Positions 50,625 to 60,021 of a stretch of DNA of 64,000 nt are shown here, in pieces. The stretch comes from Ignavibacteriales bacterium (lineage in GTDB: Bacteria > Bacteroidota > Ignavibacteria > Ignavibacteriales > Melioribacteraceae), in assembly GCA_020635285.1 (NCBI GenBank), contig JACKAB010000006.1:557501-621500 (forward strand), in the 5' to 3' direction. Made by a program: the position numbers and the translations under genes. Positions within the stretch are counted from its first letter, which is position 1, and every line of letters begins with the position of its first letter. Under the pieces are notes generated by a model. It was not told where the DNA came from, searched no databases, and saw only the letters and a program-made list of their open reading frames with translations.

Positions 50625-51098
50625 TTATGTTTTATACTTATTAGAAAATCTCAGTACTTTTGGTTTAACCAATTTTTCAAAATCAACATATCTCATTCTA
50701 ATTAGCTCAGTGTGGTTTCCGGCATTGAAAGCAATTTCTTCGTCTTCAACTAAACTGGCTGCAACATAAGTCTCAATATTAAATAAATTACCAAATGGCG
50801 GCATAGCCCCCACTTCACAACCGGGACACTTATCCTTAAACTCTTGCTCATTTGCCAATCTGATTGTTTCAGAGTCTAAAGACTCTTTCAGCATATTAAA
50901 ATCAATCTTATAAGATGCCGGAAGAACTGTGAAAATAAGTTTTCCACCAACTTTTAATACAACAGTTTTAGCTATTTTACGTCCTTTAATGTGTGCGGAT
51001 GCAGCAATTTCTTGTGCGGTAAAAGCCCTTGAATGCTTAATGGAAACGTACTTGATGTTGTTTTTGTCTAGGAATTCTTTAACGATTTTGGATGGCAT
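50625..51098 (-). CDS. YbaK/ProX-type aminoacyl-tRNA deacylase
   Basis: 157 aa stand-alone editing domain. MPSKIVKEFLDKNNIKYVSI opens it; the family motif is KTVVLKVGGKLIFTVLPASY (the conserved Lys of the active site), followed by PGCEVGAMPPFGNLF and the end AFNAGNHTELIRMRYVDFEK. It hydrolyses mis-charged tRNA in trans (prolyl- or alanyl-tRNA in relatives). It has an unusually strong ribosome site (AAGGAGGA) for this window. Confidence 0.9.
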   Translation of the reverse strand: MPSKIVKEFLDKNNIKYVSIKHSRAFTAQEIAASAHIKGRKIAKTVVLKVGGKLIFTVLPASYKIDFNMLKESLDSETIRLANEQEFKDKCPGCEVGAMPPFGNLFNIETYVAASLVEDEEIAFNAGNHTELIRMRYVDFEKLVKPKVLRFSNKYKT

Positions 51099-51102
51099 TT
51101 TG

Positions 51103-51110
51103 TCCTCCTT
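51103..51110 (-). promoter_or_regulatory. Strong Shine-Dalgarno of the YbaK-type gene
   Basis: AAGGAGGA on the minus strand, four bases from the ATG at 51098. It is the best anti-SD match I saw in the window, where most genes have weak or no Shine-Dalgarno. It fixes the start of this gene. Confidence 0.8.
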
Positions 51111-51323
51111 TTACTTTAAGTTAAATAATGGAGAATCAGAAACTTGGGATTGTAGTTACAATATATTTTTGAAATTCATTAGATATATTGCAAGAGTAAA
51201 ATAATCTTAATCAATATTAAATTCAATAGAATTCTGGAAATTGTTTAACTTGAATAATCATTTTTTGATGTTCAAAAAAAATTATATAATTTGGTTATTA
51301 TTTAATCATAAATATGGCAATAA

Positions 51324-52241
51324 ATGAGTTTATTTATTGGAATTGACGGCGGCGGAACTAAAACAAAATGTGTCCTTTGTGATGAAAGCTTAAAAGTAGT
51401 TTATGAAACTCAATCCGGCCCATCAAACTTTTTAACAATCGGAACTGACGTTGTAACCGAGACAGTTTTAAGTCTCATAAGTGAGTGCTGTAAATCCCAA
51501 AACTTATCAAGTGCTCTAATAGATTCCGTTGTTTTGGGTACCACCGGTGCTGGACGCGATAGCGATGCAAAAAAATTGGAAAATGCCGTTTTTGCTGAAG
51601 TCAAATCTCAAAGTCTTAATTTAAATTTATTTAAAGTTGTTAGTGATGCAAGAATTGCATTGGAAGGAGCATTCTCCGGAAAACCTGGAAGTATATTAAT
51701 TGCCGGAACCGGTTCAATAATGTTCGGTAAAGATAAAGATGATAATATCCATAGAGTTGGTGGTTGTGGAAGATTAATTGGCGATGAAGGAAGCGGTTTA
51801 GTAATTGGTAGAAAAGGATTAAATATTGTTTCAAAATATTTTGATGGACGTGGAAAAGAAACTTTACTTAGAACCAAAATTGAAACTGAATTTGGAATTA
51901 CAAATCAGACTGAACTAATTACTAAAGTTTATACTGATAATTTAGAGATTCAACAAGTTGCTCCGCTTGTTATTCAATCGGCTAAAGAGGGCGATGAACT
52001 CTGTAAAAATATTCTAGATGAAGAAACCGACGAATTGCTTCTGCACATAATGGCAATGTCTAAAAAATTAAATGATAAATTCATGAAAGTAGTTTTTATC
52101 GGTGGAACAATTGCAACGGATAATTACTATTCTAAAATGTTCAAAGAAAAATTGACAAAGTTTCTTCCTGAAATTCAAATCCAACAAGCCGAATACCCGC
52201 CTGAAATTGGTGCGGTAATTTTGGCAAAACAAAGTACTTAA
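51324..52241 (+). CDS. BadF/BadG-type N-acetylhexosamine kinase
   Basis: ASKHA-fold sugar kinase, 305 aa. FIGIDGGGTKTKCVLCDESL (phosphate 1), GTTGAGRDSDAKK, ILIAGTGSIMFGKDKDDNIH (phosphate 2), VGGCGRLIGDEGSGLVIGRK and VVFIGGTIATDNYYSKMF (adenosine loop). Relatives phosphorylate GlcNAc or GlcN/MurNAc. The AmpG-like permease starts three bases later, which points to recycling of cell-wall sugars rather than to the benzoyl-CoA reductase activators of the same fold (those carry Cys for FeS clusters; not seen here). Confidence 0.85.
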   Translation: MSLFIGIDGGGTKTKCVLCDESLKVVYETQSGPSNFLTIGTDVVTETVLSLISECCKSQNLSSALIDSVVLGTTGAGRDSDAKKLENAVFAEVKSQSLNLNLFKVVSDARIALEGAFSGKPGSILIAGTGSIMFGKDKDDNIHRVGGCGRLIGDEGSGLVIGRKGLNIVSKYFDGRGKETLLRTKIETEFGITNQTELITKVYTDNLEIQQVAPLVIQSAKEGDELCKNILDEETDELLLHIMAMSKKLNDKFMKVVFIGGTIATDNYYSKMFKEKLTKFLPEIQIQQAEYPPEIGAVILAKQST

Positions 52242-52243
52242 TT

Positions 52244-54100
52244 ATGAGTAAAACAAATAGAAATCCCTGGAGTTGGATCCCTTCTCTTTATTTCGCTGAA
52301 GGAATTCCCTATGTAATTGTAATGACAGTTTCTGTAATAATGTATAAAAGAATGGGAATTTCTAATACAGATATTGCCCTTTATACAAGCTGGCTTTACC
52401 TTCCATGGGTAATAAAGCCTTTGTGGTCTCCGGTTGTTGATATTCTTAGAACTAAAAGATTTTGGATTATTACAATGCAGCTATTTATTGGTGCCGGTTT
52501 AGCCGGAGTGGCATTCACTATTCCCGTTTCTAATTTCTTCCAATACACTTTAGCTTTCTTTTGGCTGCTGGCTTTTAGTTCTGCTACTCATGATATTGCC
52601 GCTGATGGATTTTATATGTTGGGATTATCAGAACATCAACAAGCATTTTTTGTTGGAATTAGAAGCACATTTTATCGTGTCGCAATGATTACAGGCCAAG
52701 GACTTTTAATAATTGTTGCTGGATATTTAGAAAGCTCAACAGGCTTGGGACAAGTTGAGTTTGATGTAAAATCGGTTAACACAAAAGTTATTCAACAAAG
52801 TCTTAAAGCACAACAAATACAAGTGCTTGAAGGCGAGTTAAAATTATTAACCTTCCCAAAAGAATTAAAAATTTCAACAAATAAAATATCCAAAACTTCT
52901 TTAGATTCAATTCAGCAATATGTTGACAGTGAAAATATAAAAAATGGTTACGAGCAAAAAACATCAACAACTCTTCAATCAGAAAAAGAGGAAAGTGAGA
53001 CATCTTGGTGGGATGAAGTTATTGTTAAAAATTTAGAAACTTTTATTGTAGATAATTTCGGCGAAGAAAAAATAGTTAAATCTGCAGAAATTCAAACCGG
53101 CAATGTTGGGATTGTTCAAGTTTATTTATCAAAGCAACCGGAAAATAATGAAGAAATTGTTGTGAATATAAGCCAAACTTCTGGCGATAATAGCATTAAT
53201 CTAATTAAAGGTTCGCGTTTTGTATTTAATAAATCAAATTGGAACAAACCGGCTTTGATCCTTTTCCAGATTGACCCAAAACTTAAAAGTGAAACTTCGG
53301 CGACATATAAAGCTATTTCAGGAAACATACCTTTGGCTTGGTCAATAACCTTTGGCATTTTAACCGCAATGTTTCTATTATTTTTTGTTTATCACAAATT
53401 CATGCTTCCTTTTCCAAAATCTGATGTAAGTGTTAAACAAAATGATACAAATGTATTTGAAGAATTCTTTAAAACTTTTGCGCTCTTTTTTAAGAAGAAA
53501 AACATTGGATTGATAATTGCGTTTTTGCTTCTCTATAGATTGGGTGAATCTCAATTAGTAAAACTGGCTTCACCTTTTCTGCTTGATGCAAGAGAGGTTG
53601 GCGGTTTAGCATTAACAACTGGCGAGGTGGGATTTGTTTATGGTACAGTTGGAATTTTAGCTTTGGTTTTAGGCGGATTGTTGGGTGGATTTCTTGCGGC
53701 AAAACAAGGATTAAAATATTGGCTTTGGTGGATGATAATTGCAATAAATTTACCGAATGCCGTTTATATCTATTTATCATATGCATTGCCGGAATCTTTT
53801 ATAACAGTTCTAACTTGCGTAGCAATAGAACAATTTGGTTATGGCTTTGGCTTTACTGCATATATGCTTTACATGATATATATTTCTGCAGGGGAGCATA
53901 AAACGGCACATTACGCTATTGCAACAGCATTTATGGCTTTGGGCATGATGATTCCAGGAATGATTAGCGGTTGGCTGCAAGAATTAATTGGATATCAACA
54001 CTTTTTTATTTGGGTAGTTATTACAACCATTCCAGCTTTTATTGTTGCTAAATTTATCCCGCTTGATTCTGAATTTGGCAAAGAAGTGAAAGAAAGTTAA
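52244..54100 (+). CDS. AmpG-like muropeptide MFS permease with large periplasmic insert
   Basis: 618 aa. N-terminal FAEGIPYVIVMTVSVIMYKR, TDIALYTSWLYLPWVIKPLW and SPVVDILRTKRFW, and ATHDIAADGFYM match the AmpG/PAT transporter family that imports muropeptides. After about five membrane segments a soluble stretch of about 200 residues (~170-370; VEFDVKSVNTKVIQQSLKAQ, then SWWDEVIVKNLETFIVDNFG and KGSRFVFNKSNWNKPALILF) precedes the remaining segments (LAWSITFGILTAMFLLFFVY onward). Typical AmpG proteins of 400-550 aa lack this. Membrane count places it on the periplasmic side. Transcribed with the sugar kinase three bases upstream. Confidence 0.88.
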   Translation: MSKTNRNPWSWIPSLYFAEGIPYVIVMTVSVIMYKRMGISNTDIALYTSWLYLPWVIKPLWSPVVDILRTKRFWIITMQLFIGAGLAGVAFTIPVSNFFQYTLAFFWLLAFSSATHDIAADGFYMLGLSEHQQAFFVGIRSTFYRVAMITGQGLLIIVAGYLESSTGLGQVEFDVKSVNTKVIQQSLKAQQIQVLEGELKLLTFPKELKISTNKISKTSLDSIQQYVDSENIKNGYEQKTSTTLQSEKEESETSWWDEVIVKNLETFIVDNFGEEKIVKSAEIQTGNVGIVQVYLSKQPENNEEIVVNISQTSGDNSINLIKGSRFVFNKSNWNKPALILFQIDPKLKSETSATYKAISGNIPLAWSITFGILTAMFLLFFVYHKFMLPFPKSDVSVKQNDTNVFEEFFKTFALFFKKKNIGLIIAFLLLYRLGESQLVKLASPFLLDAREVGGLALTTGEVGFVYGTVGILALVLGGLLGGFLAAKQGLKYWLWWMIIAINLPNAVYIYLSYALPESFITVLTCVAIEQFGYGFGFTAYMLYMIYISAGEHKTAHYAIATAFMALGMMIPGMISGWLQELIGYQHFFIWVVITTIPAFIVAKFIPLDSEFGKEVKES

Positions 54101-54139
54101 AATTGATTGCTTAATTGTCTAAAAATTAATTCTATGTTT

Positions 54140-54180
54140 GTCAATTCCGAACTTCTCTGCCGAATGGCCGATGCTTTAAT
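54140..54180 (-). repeat. Dispersed intergenic repeat, copy B (inverted relative to 26616-26659)
   Basis: Reverse complement reads ATTAAAGCATCGGCCATTCG and continues GCAGAGAAGTTCGGAATTGAC, matching copy A over about 41 bp with around five differences. A further tail to 54262 (CCGCCAGTGAAGCATGCTGA and GAATGACAAAAATAA) looks like part of the same element class. Confidence 0.7.
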
Positions 54181-54318
54181 AGGAAATTCATTATTTACTT
54201 TAGCTGAATTCCTAGTCAGACCTAAATTCCGCCAGTGAAGCATGCTGAGAATGACAAAAATAATATTAAATTTCTTAGGCTAATTTATTTCTAACCAATT
54301 ATCAAAAATTTTATTTTT

Positions 54319-55491
54319 ATGAAAAACACAAAACTATATTTTTCGTCATTACCTTTTATTTTACTATTCATTTTTTCATGCACAAGCAAAATAGAAAAAT
54401 CTCTTGATTTTACTGATGTTGATCGCCTAATGGAACAAGCAGTTGCAGATTCTGTTTTTCCAGGGCAGCTTTATTATTTGGAACTGATAAACAAATTCTT
54501 TACAGCAAGGGATTTGGTCATTTTACATACGATAAAAATTCTCCGGAAACAAAAACAAATTCCATTTTTGATTTAGCTTCTGTTTCTAAAGTAGTGGGAA
54601 CCACATCGGCTGCAATGATTTTGGTTCAAGAAGGAAAACTAAATTTAGATGAAAAAGTTATAACCTATCTTCCCGCGTTTAACAATAACGATAAAGAAAA
54701 TATTACCATTAGAAATTTATTACTTCATAATTCCGGTTTGGCTCCATTTAAAAAATATTATGATGAATTCACAAACGCAGATGAAGTGATAAATGATATC
54801 ATGAATTTACCATTAAACAATCCGCCCGGAGAAAAAAATTTGTCTATAGTGATTTGGGAATGATAACACTTCAAAAAGTAATTGAGAAAATTAGCGGAAA
54901 ATCTCTTGATGTTTTTTACAAGAAAATTTATTCTCTAAATTAGAAATGAACCAAACGATGTATAATCCGTCAAATGATGTAAAGAAATTTTGCGTACCCA
55001 CTGAGTTAGATGATTTCTGGCGAATGAGATTATTACAAGGTGAAGTTCACGATGAGCGAGCTTATATGTTAAATGGAGTTGCTGGTCATGCAGGACTTTT
55101 TTCAACTGTTGAAGATTTATCAAAGTTTGTTATGATGCTTATGAATAAAGGCGAATATAAAGGTCAGCAAATTATTAATCCAAAGATTATAGATGAATGG
55201 ACAACCAGACAATCTGAGGAAAGTGATAGGGGAATAGGTTGGGATACAAAAGCAATAAATGGATATTCATCAGCCGGACATTATTTATCTAAAGACTCAT
55301 TTGGGCACACTGGTTATACCGGAACATCTATTTGGGTTGACAAAGAAAATAAGCTGTTTGTAATTTTATTAAGCAACAGAGTTCATCCGACAAGAGCTAA
55401 TACAAAAATTAGTGAGTTTAGACCAATAATTCATGATGCAATTTTTGAAGCTGTGTTTGAAAAAATAATATTAAAATATTATAATGCATAA
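54319..55491 (+). CDS. Beta-lactamase-fold serine hydrolase lipoprotein (frameshifted)
   Basis: Class C beta-lactamase/AmpH-type family. Lipobox in LFIFSCTS. Catalytic motifs: IFDLASVSKVVGTTSAAM (SxxK, Ser-Lys pair), VYSDLG (YxN-type Tyr, after a break near 54838) and SFGHTGYTGTSIW (HTG in place of KTG). Other family parts: LNLDEKVITYLPAF, RNLLLHNSGL, NGVAGHAGLFSTVEDLSKF. Breaks near 54470, 54550-54600, 54838 and 54920. About 390 aa. By position after the kinase and AmpG-like genes it could be a cell-wall peptidase/esterase; HTG and lipid anchoring fit the housekeeping group more than a resistance enzyme. Confidence 0.85.
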
Positions 55492-56266
55492 AATTTTTGT
55501 TGATAATGTAATTCAAAAAATTAAAAGTGATGAAAATGTTACTGGGTTGGCTCTTGGCGGATCTTGGATAACAAATGAAATTGATGAATTTTCAGATTTA
55601 GATTTAATATTGGTTACCAAAAAAAATAAGATTGCTCCAGATGCTGATAAAATGACAAGATTTGCAGAAACATTTGGTGATTTATTAAATTCATTTACCG
55701 GAGAGCATGTTGGTGAAAAGAGACTTTTAATTTGCTTGTATGATAATCCCCTGCTTCATGTTGATATAAAATTTATTACACCCGATGAACTATTTGAACG
55801 AGTTGAAAACCCAATCTTGGTTTGGGAAAGAGAAAATATTTTATCAAAAATAATAAATAATTCTGAGCCGAAATTTCCTTATCCAAACTACCAATGGATA
55901 GAAGACCGATTCTGGATTTGGGTGCATTACGTTTCTGCAAAAATTGGACGAGGAGAATATTTTGAAACTTTAGATTCAATAAATTTTCTTCGTACAAATG
56001 TTATTGCTCAATTGCTTCAAATAAAAAATAACCAATTGCCAAAAGGTTTACGAAAAGCAGAAAAAATATTTAGTGAGATTGATTTGGAAAGATTGAAAGA
56101 AACAATTGCTAAATATAATCGTGAATCTTTAATTAACAGTTTCGAAGAAATTATAACACTATATAAAGATTTGAGAAAAACTATTTTTCCTTCAGAGATT
56201 AAAGTACAAACTAAAACAGAGAAAAGAAGTTTAGAGTATTTTGAGGAAATAAAAGGAAGAAAATAA
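55484..56266 (+). CDS. Pol-beta-superfamily nucleotidyltransferase-like protein
   Basis: 260 aa. TGLALGGSWITNEIDEFSDL followed by DLILVT matches the GS...D-D nucleotidyltransferase motif (residues ~20-45), with a third acidic residue in LLHVDIKFITPDELFERVEN. The C-terminal part is helical (KGLRKAEKIFSEIDLERLKE). Relatives are annotated as aminoglycoside-type nucleotidyltransferases or toxin-antitoxin MNT-type proteins, but this one has no resistance signature I can support. It overlaps the beta-lactamase-fold gene by 8 bases, and the ABC gene follows after 6. Confidence 0.75.
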   Translation: MHKIFVDNVIQKIKSDENVTGLALGGSWITNEIDEFSDLDLILVTKKNKIAPDADKMTRFAETFGDLLNSFTGEHVGEKRLLICLYDNPLLHVDIKFITPDELFERVENPILVWERENILSKIINNSEPKFPYPNYQWIEDRFWIWVHYVSAKIGRGEYFETLDSINFLRTNVIAQLLQIKNNQLPKGLRKAEKIFSEIDLERLKETIAKYNRESLINSFEEIITLYKDLRKTIFPSEIKVQTKTEKRSLEYFEEIKGRK

Positions 56267-56272
56267 TTCCAC

Positions 56273-57196
56273 ATGAATTCTGAAAAAGTAATTGAAGTAA
56301 CGGGACTAACTAAAAAATATAAAAAACTAGTTGCCGTAAATAACCTAAACCTCAATGTTTATAAAGGTGATGTCTTTGGTTTTCTTGGTCCAAACGGCGC
56401 CGGTAAAAGCACAACTATTAGAATGCTGCTGACATTAATTAAACCAACTTCTGGAAGTATAAAAATATTTGGGCAAGAGTTAAAACCGAATAGAAGTAAT
56501 ATTCTATCACGGATTGGTGCAATTGTAGAAAAGCCGGATTTTTATCTTTACTTATCTGCGAGGAAAAATTTAGAGATTCTTGCAAAAATTTCAGGCAAAG
56601 AAATTTCTAAAGATAAAATCACAGAAATGCTGGAACTTGTTGGATTGAAAGATAGAGAAAATAGTAAAGTAAAAACATTTTCACATGGAATGAAACAACG
56701 CTTGGGTATTGCTCAAACTCTTCTTCATGATCCGGAATTAATTATTTTAGATGAACCAACAACCGGACTTGACCCTCAAGGAATGAAGGAAATTAGAGAT
56801 TTAATAATTTTCTTAAGTAGGGAAAAAGGCAAAACTATTTTTCTTTCTTCTCACATTTTGCGAGAGATTGAGTTAATAGCAACGCGAATGATTATATTAA
56901 ATAAAGGGAAAACAGTTATTGAAGGAACAGTTGAGGATTTGCTAAATTCTGAATCGCTCAAAGTTCAAATTGAGGTAAACGATATAACAAAAACTTTGGA
57001 TTTGATTAAACCAACTGAATGGCAGTTAAATTACAGATCAACTGAGAAAAGCAAAATTATATTTGAAATAGAAAAATCTAAAATTTCTGGACTAACTAAA
57101 TTCCTTATCAACAATGACATTGAAGTTAGCGCCGTAGTTCCGATTAGATCACTTGAAGACTATTTCTTACGAATTACAGAAGAGAGTTCCAAATGA
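56273..57196 (+). CDS. ABC transporter ATP-binding protein (ABC-2 exporter type)
   Basis: 307 aa. Walker A GPNGAGKSTTIRM (about residue 39), Q-loop region IGAIVEKPDFYLYLSARKNL, signature FSHGMKQRLGIAQ, Walker B LIILDEPTTGLDPQG and switch His in FLSSHI. The C-terminal ~80 residues (VQIEVNDITKTLDLIKPTEW...) are the usual regulatory tail. It pairs with the permease whose start overlaps its stop by 4 bases. Cargo unknown. Confidence 0.93.
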   Translation: MNSEKVIEVTGLTKKYKKLVAVNNLNLNVYKGDVFGFLGPNGAGKSTTIRMLLTLIKPTSGSIKIFGQELKPNRSNILSRIGAIVEKPDFYLYLSARKNLEILAKISGKEISKDKITEMLELVGLKDRENSKVKTFSHGMKQRLGIAQTLLHDPELIILDEPTTGLDPQGMKEIRDLIIFLSREKGKTIFLSSHILREIELIATRMIILNKGKTVIEGTVEDLLNSESLKVQIEVNDITKTLDLIKPTEWQLNYRSTEKSKIIFEIEKSKISGLTKFLINNDIEVSAVVPIRSLEDYFLRITEESSK

Positions 57197-58032
57197 TTGC
57201 ATTAATATATATTGAGCTTCAGAAAATATTTAGAAAGTGGAGAACTTATATAGGTTTTATTGCAATTGGAATCCTCATTCCGCTTGCACAATGGGCGCTC
57301 TATGCAGAAGGCATGCGCGGTTATCAGAGTATGTTAACTCGACAGCTCGGCGATTCCTTTATTTCCGGCGGTAATGTTTTAAACGGTTTTCTTTTAGCTT
57401 TTATTACATTGCAAGGATTATATATCCACTTCCCTTTCTTAATTGTTTTGGTTGGCGGCGATTTATTTTCGAGTGAATCGACAGCAGGAACATACAGAAT
57501 TTTGCTTACCAGACCAATTTCTAGATTTCAGGTTGTGACTGCAAAATTTATTGCTGGTCTAGTTTATACTGCTTCACTTTTACTTTGGTTATTTTTACTA
57601 AGCCTTGTCTTAAGCTATATTTTATTTGGTGGCGGAGCCTTAATGGTTTTCGTACAAAAGATTTACATTTTTGCATCTGATGATGTTTTTTGGCGATTTC
57701 TTTCAGCTTATGGATTTGCATATCTGAGTTTAAGTATGGTTTGCACTCTTGCATTTACCTTTTCTTCACTTGTTGAAAATGCCATAGGTCCAACTATAGC
57801 AACTCTTGCAATAATTATTGTATTTACAATTTTGTCCCTACTTCCATTTGAGGTTTTGGATTCATTCAGACCATATTTTTTTACCACATATTTAGATGAT
57901 TGGAAATTATTTTTTACAGATCCCATAGATTATGCAACAGTAATAAATTCAGCAGTAATAGTTATCTCTCATATAATAGTTTTGTATTTAATAACATTAT
58001 TTATCTTTCTAAAAAAAGATATTTTAACATAG
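57193..58032 (+). CDS. ABC-2 family transporter permease
   Basis: 279 aa with six hydrophobic segments (YIGFIAIGILIPLAQWALYA, then FLLAFITLQGLYIHFPFLIV, ASLLLWLFLLSLVLSYILFG, SAVIVISHIIVLYLITLFIF). The GDLFSSESTAGTYRILLTRPISR loop is typical for this family (Ydbj/NosY-like exporters). ATGA overlap with the ATPase gene shows translational coupling. It is followed after 7 bases by the LolA-like gene, suggesting a shared envelope function. Confidence 0.9.
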   Translation: MIALIYIELQKIFRKWRTYIGFIAIGILIPLAQWALYAEGMRGYQSMLTRQLGDSFISGGNVLNGFLLAFITLQGLYIHFPFLIVLVGGDLFSSESTAGTYRILLTRPISRFQVVTAKFIAGLVYTASLLLWLFLLSLVLSYILFGGGALMVFVQKIYIFASDDVFWRFLSAYGFAYLSLSMVCTLAFTFSSLVENAIGPTIATLAIIIVFTILSLLPFEVLDSFRPYFFTTYLDDWKLFFTDPIDYATVINSAVIVISHIIVLYLITLFIFLKKDILT

Positions 58033-58039
58033 GTTAGCC

Positions 58040-58740
58040 ATGCGATACTTATTAATTATTTTTTTCATATCATCGATATTATTTGCTCAAACCAAAAATG
58101 CCGATGAAATTATTACCAATGTTAAAAATAAATTTGAAACCGTAAAAGATTATCAGGTTGATTTGAAAATTGAAGTTGATATGGAATTCTTAAGAGTTCC
58201 AAAAGTTTCAGCCACAGTTTATTTTAAGCAGCCTGACAAAATGAAAATGGATTCGAAAGACTTTGCAGTTTTGCCTAAAGAAGGAATTAACTTTTCACCA
58301 ATTAGTATGCTTAATGGAGATTATACTTCCATATATGTTAAAGAAGATACTTTGGAAAATCATATTGTTGACGTTGTTAAAATTATTCCATTAAGTGATT
58401 CAACAAAAATTATATTAACAACATTATGGATTGACACAAAAAATAATGTTATAAGAAGAAGTAGAAACCACAACTAAAAACAAAAGGTACCTTAATTGCA
58501 AAATTAGATTACGATACCATGATAAAATTTGGCTTGCCTTCAAAAATGAATTTTATTTTTAATGTGGAAGATCCTAAGTTACCGGAAATGATGGAGATGG
58601 AAACTGGCGGTATTAAAAAACCACTTGGTAAAGTAAATAAAAATTTATCCGGTAAGATAAAAGTCATATACACAAATTATAAAGTAAACGAAGGAATTGA
58701 CGATTCATTTTTTGTTGATGAAAAGAAAAAAGTCAGATAA
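58040..58740 (+). CDS. LolA-like periplasmic outer-membrane-lipoprotein-sorting family protein (frameshifted)
   Basis: Signal peptide RYLLIIFFISSILFAQ, then ADEIITNVKNKFETVKDYQV, ATVYFKQPDKMKMDSKDFAV and VKIIPLSDSTKIILTTLWID, typical of the LolA/LolB-like half-barrel proteins (often called lipoprotein-sorting or DUF4292/DUF2092-type). A break near 58463 in a run of AAGAAG joins to LDYDTMIKFGLPSKMNFIFN and YTNYKVNEGIDDSFF. About 233 aa. It binds lipid or lipoprotein tails in homologues. Grouped with the ABC-2 exporter. Confidence 0.75.
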
Positions 58741-58848
58741 AAAAGATAAAACTCAAAAATAATTTTACAAATGAGAATTGGGCATATTTATTTTTTTAAG
58801 TATTATTATAGAAATAAATTTTAAAGTTAATCAAAGCAAAAGGTAATT

Positions 58849-60012
58849 ATGAAAATTCACGAATATCAAGCAAAAGAAATTTTAAGAAAATTCAATGTTC
58901 CGGTTCCTGTTGGTAAAGTTGTTTTCTCCCCTGAAGACGCCGTTAAAGCTGCAAAAGAAATTGCCGGAAATATAAAAGTTGTTAAAGCTCAAATACACGC
59001 GGGCGGAAGAGGAAAAGGCGGTGGTGTTAAAGTTGCTAAAAATATTCCTGATGTAAGAAAATATGCAAAACAAATTTTAGGAATGACTTTGGTTACACAT
59101 CAAACTGGTCCGGAAGGAAGAGTTGTAAAAAGACTTTTAGTTGAACAAGGTGTAAACATTGATAAAGAAATGTATGTTGGAATTACCTTGGATCGTGCAC
59201 AATCAAAAAATGTGGTTATGGTTTCTACAGAAGGCGGAGTTGAAATTGAAAAAGTAGCTGCTGAAACTCCCGAGAAAATTATAAAAGAAGCTATTGATCC
59301 CGCAGTTGGAATGCAGCAATATCAAGCAAGAAAATTAGCTTTTGGTTTAGGATTGGAAGGAATTCAATTTAAAAATGCTGTTAAATTTTTATTGGCTCTA
59401 TACAAAGCTTACGATTCGACCGATGCTTCAATTGCTGAAATAAATCCCTTAGTAGTTACAAAAGAAGGCGAGGTAATTGCGCTTGATGCAAAAATGAATT
59501 TTGATGACAATGCACTTTACAGACATAAAGATATTTTAGAATACAGAGATTATGATGAAGAAGAACCATTGGAAATTGAAGCCTCAAAATATGACTTGAA
59601 TTATATTAAGTTAGATGGAAATGTTGGATGCATGGTTAACGGAGCCGGACTTGCAATGGGAACAATGGATATTATTAAATTAGCCGGCGGTGAACCAGCA
59701 AACTTTTTAGATGTTGGCGGCGGTGCTAACCAAGAGACAGTTGCAAACGGATTCAAAATTATTTTAAGCGATCCAAATGTTAAAGCAATTCTAATAAATA
59801 TTTTTGGCGGAATTGTCCGATGCGATAGAGTTGCTCAAGGTGTAATAAATGCAGTAAAAGAAATTAAAGTGGAAGTTCCAATTGTTATTAGACTTGAAGG
59901 TACAAATGCTAAAGAAGCTGGCGTGCTATTGGCAAAATCGAAAATGAATTTTGAAGTTGCTACTACCCTTCAAGATGCCGCAAATAAAGTTACTGCTGTT
60001 CTTAAAAAATAA
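58849..60012 (+). CDS. sucC: Succinyl-CoA synthetase beta subunit
   Basis: 387 aa ATP-grasp protein. MKIHEYQAKEILRKFNVPVP, QIHAGGRGKGGGVKVAKN (ATP-binding), EINPLVVTKEGEVIALDAKM (metal site), GNVGCMVNGAGLAMGTMDII, GGEPANFLDVGGGAN and NIFGGIVRCDRVAQGV are all family patterns. It forms the TCA-cycle enzyme with the alpha subunit SucD, converting succinyl-CoA to succinate with nucleotide phosphorylation. sucD is not next to it; a terminator follows, so the pair is split in this genome. Confidence 0.95.
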   Translation: MKIHEYQAKEILRKFNVPVPVGKVVFSPEDAVKAAKEIAGNIKVVKAQIHAGGRGKGGGVKVAKNIPDVRKYAKQILGMTLVTHQTGPEGRVVKRLLVEQGVNIDKEMYVGITLDRAQSKNVVMVSTEGGVEIEKVAAETPEKIIKEAIDPAVGMQQYQARKLAFGLGLEGIQFKNAVKFLLALYKAYDSTDASIAEINPLVVTKEGEVIALDAKMNFDDNALYRHKDILEYRDYDEEEPLEIEASKYDLNYIKLDGNVGCMVNGAGLAMGTMDIIKLAGGEPANFLDVGGGANQETVANGFKIILSDPNVKAILINIFGGIVRCDRVAQGVINAVKEIKVEVPIVIRLEGTNAKEAGVLLAKSKMNFEVATTLQDAANKVTAVLKK

Positions 60013-60021
60013 ATATTACTA

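Noticed and set aside
54319..55491. Acquired beta-lactamase resistance gene
   Set aside because: HTG instead of KTG, a lipid anchor and the cell-wall gene context fit housekeeping family members; no mobile element nearby.
55484..56266. Aminoglycoside adenylyltransferase
   Set aside because: Only the general nucleotidyltransferase motif is present; no resistance-subfamily signature can be seen.
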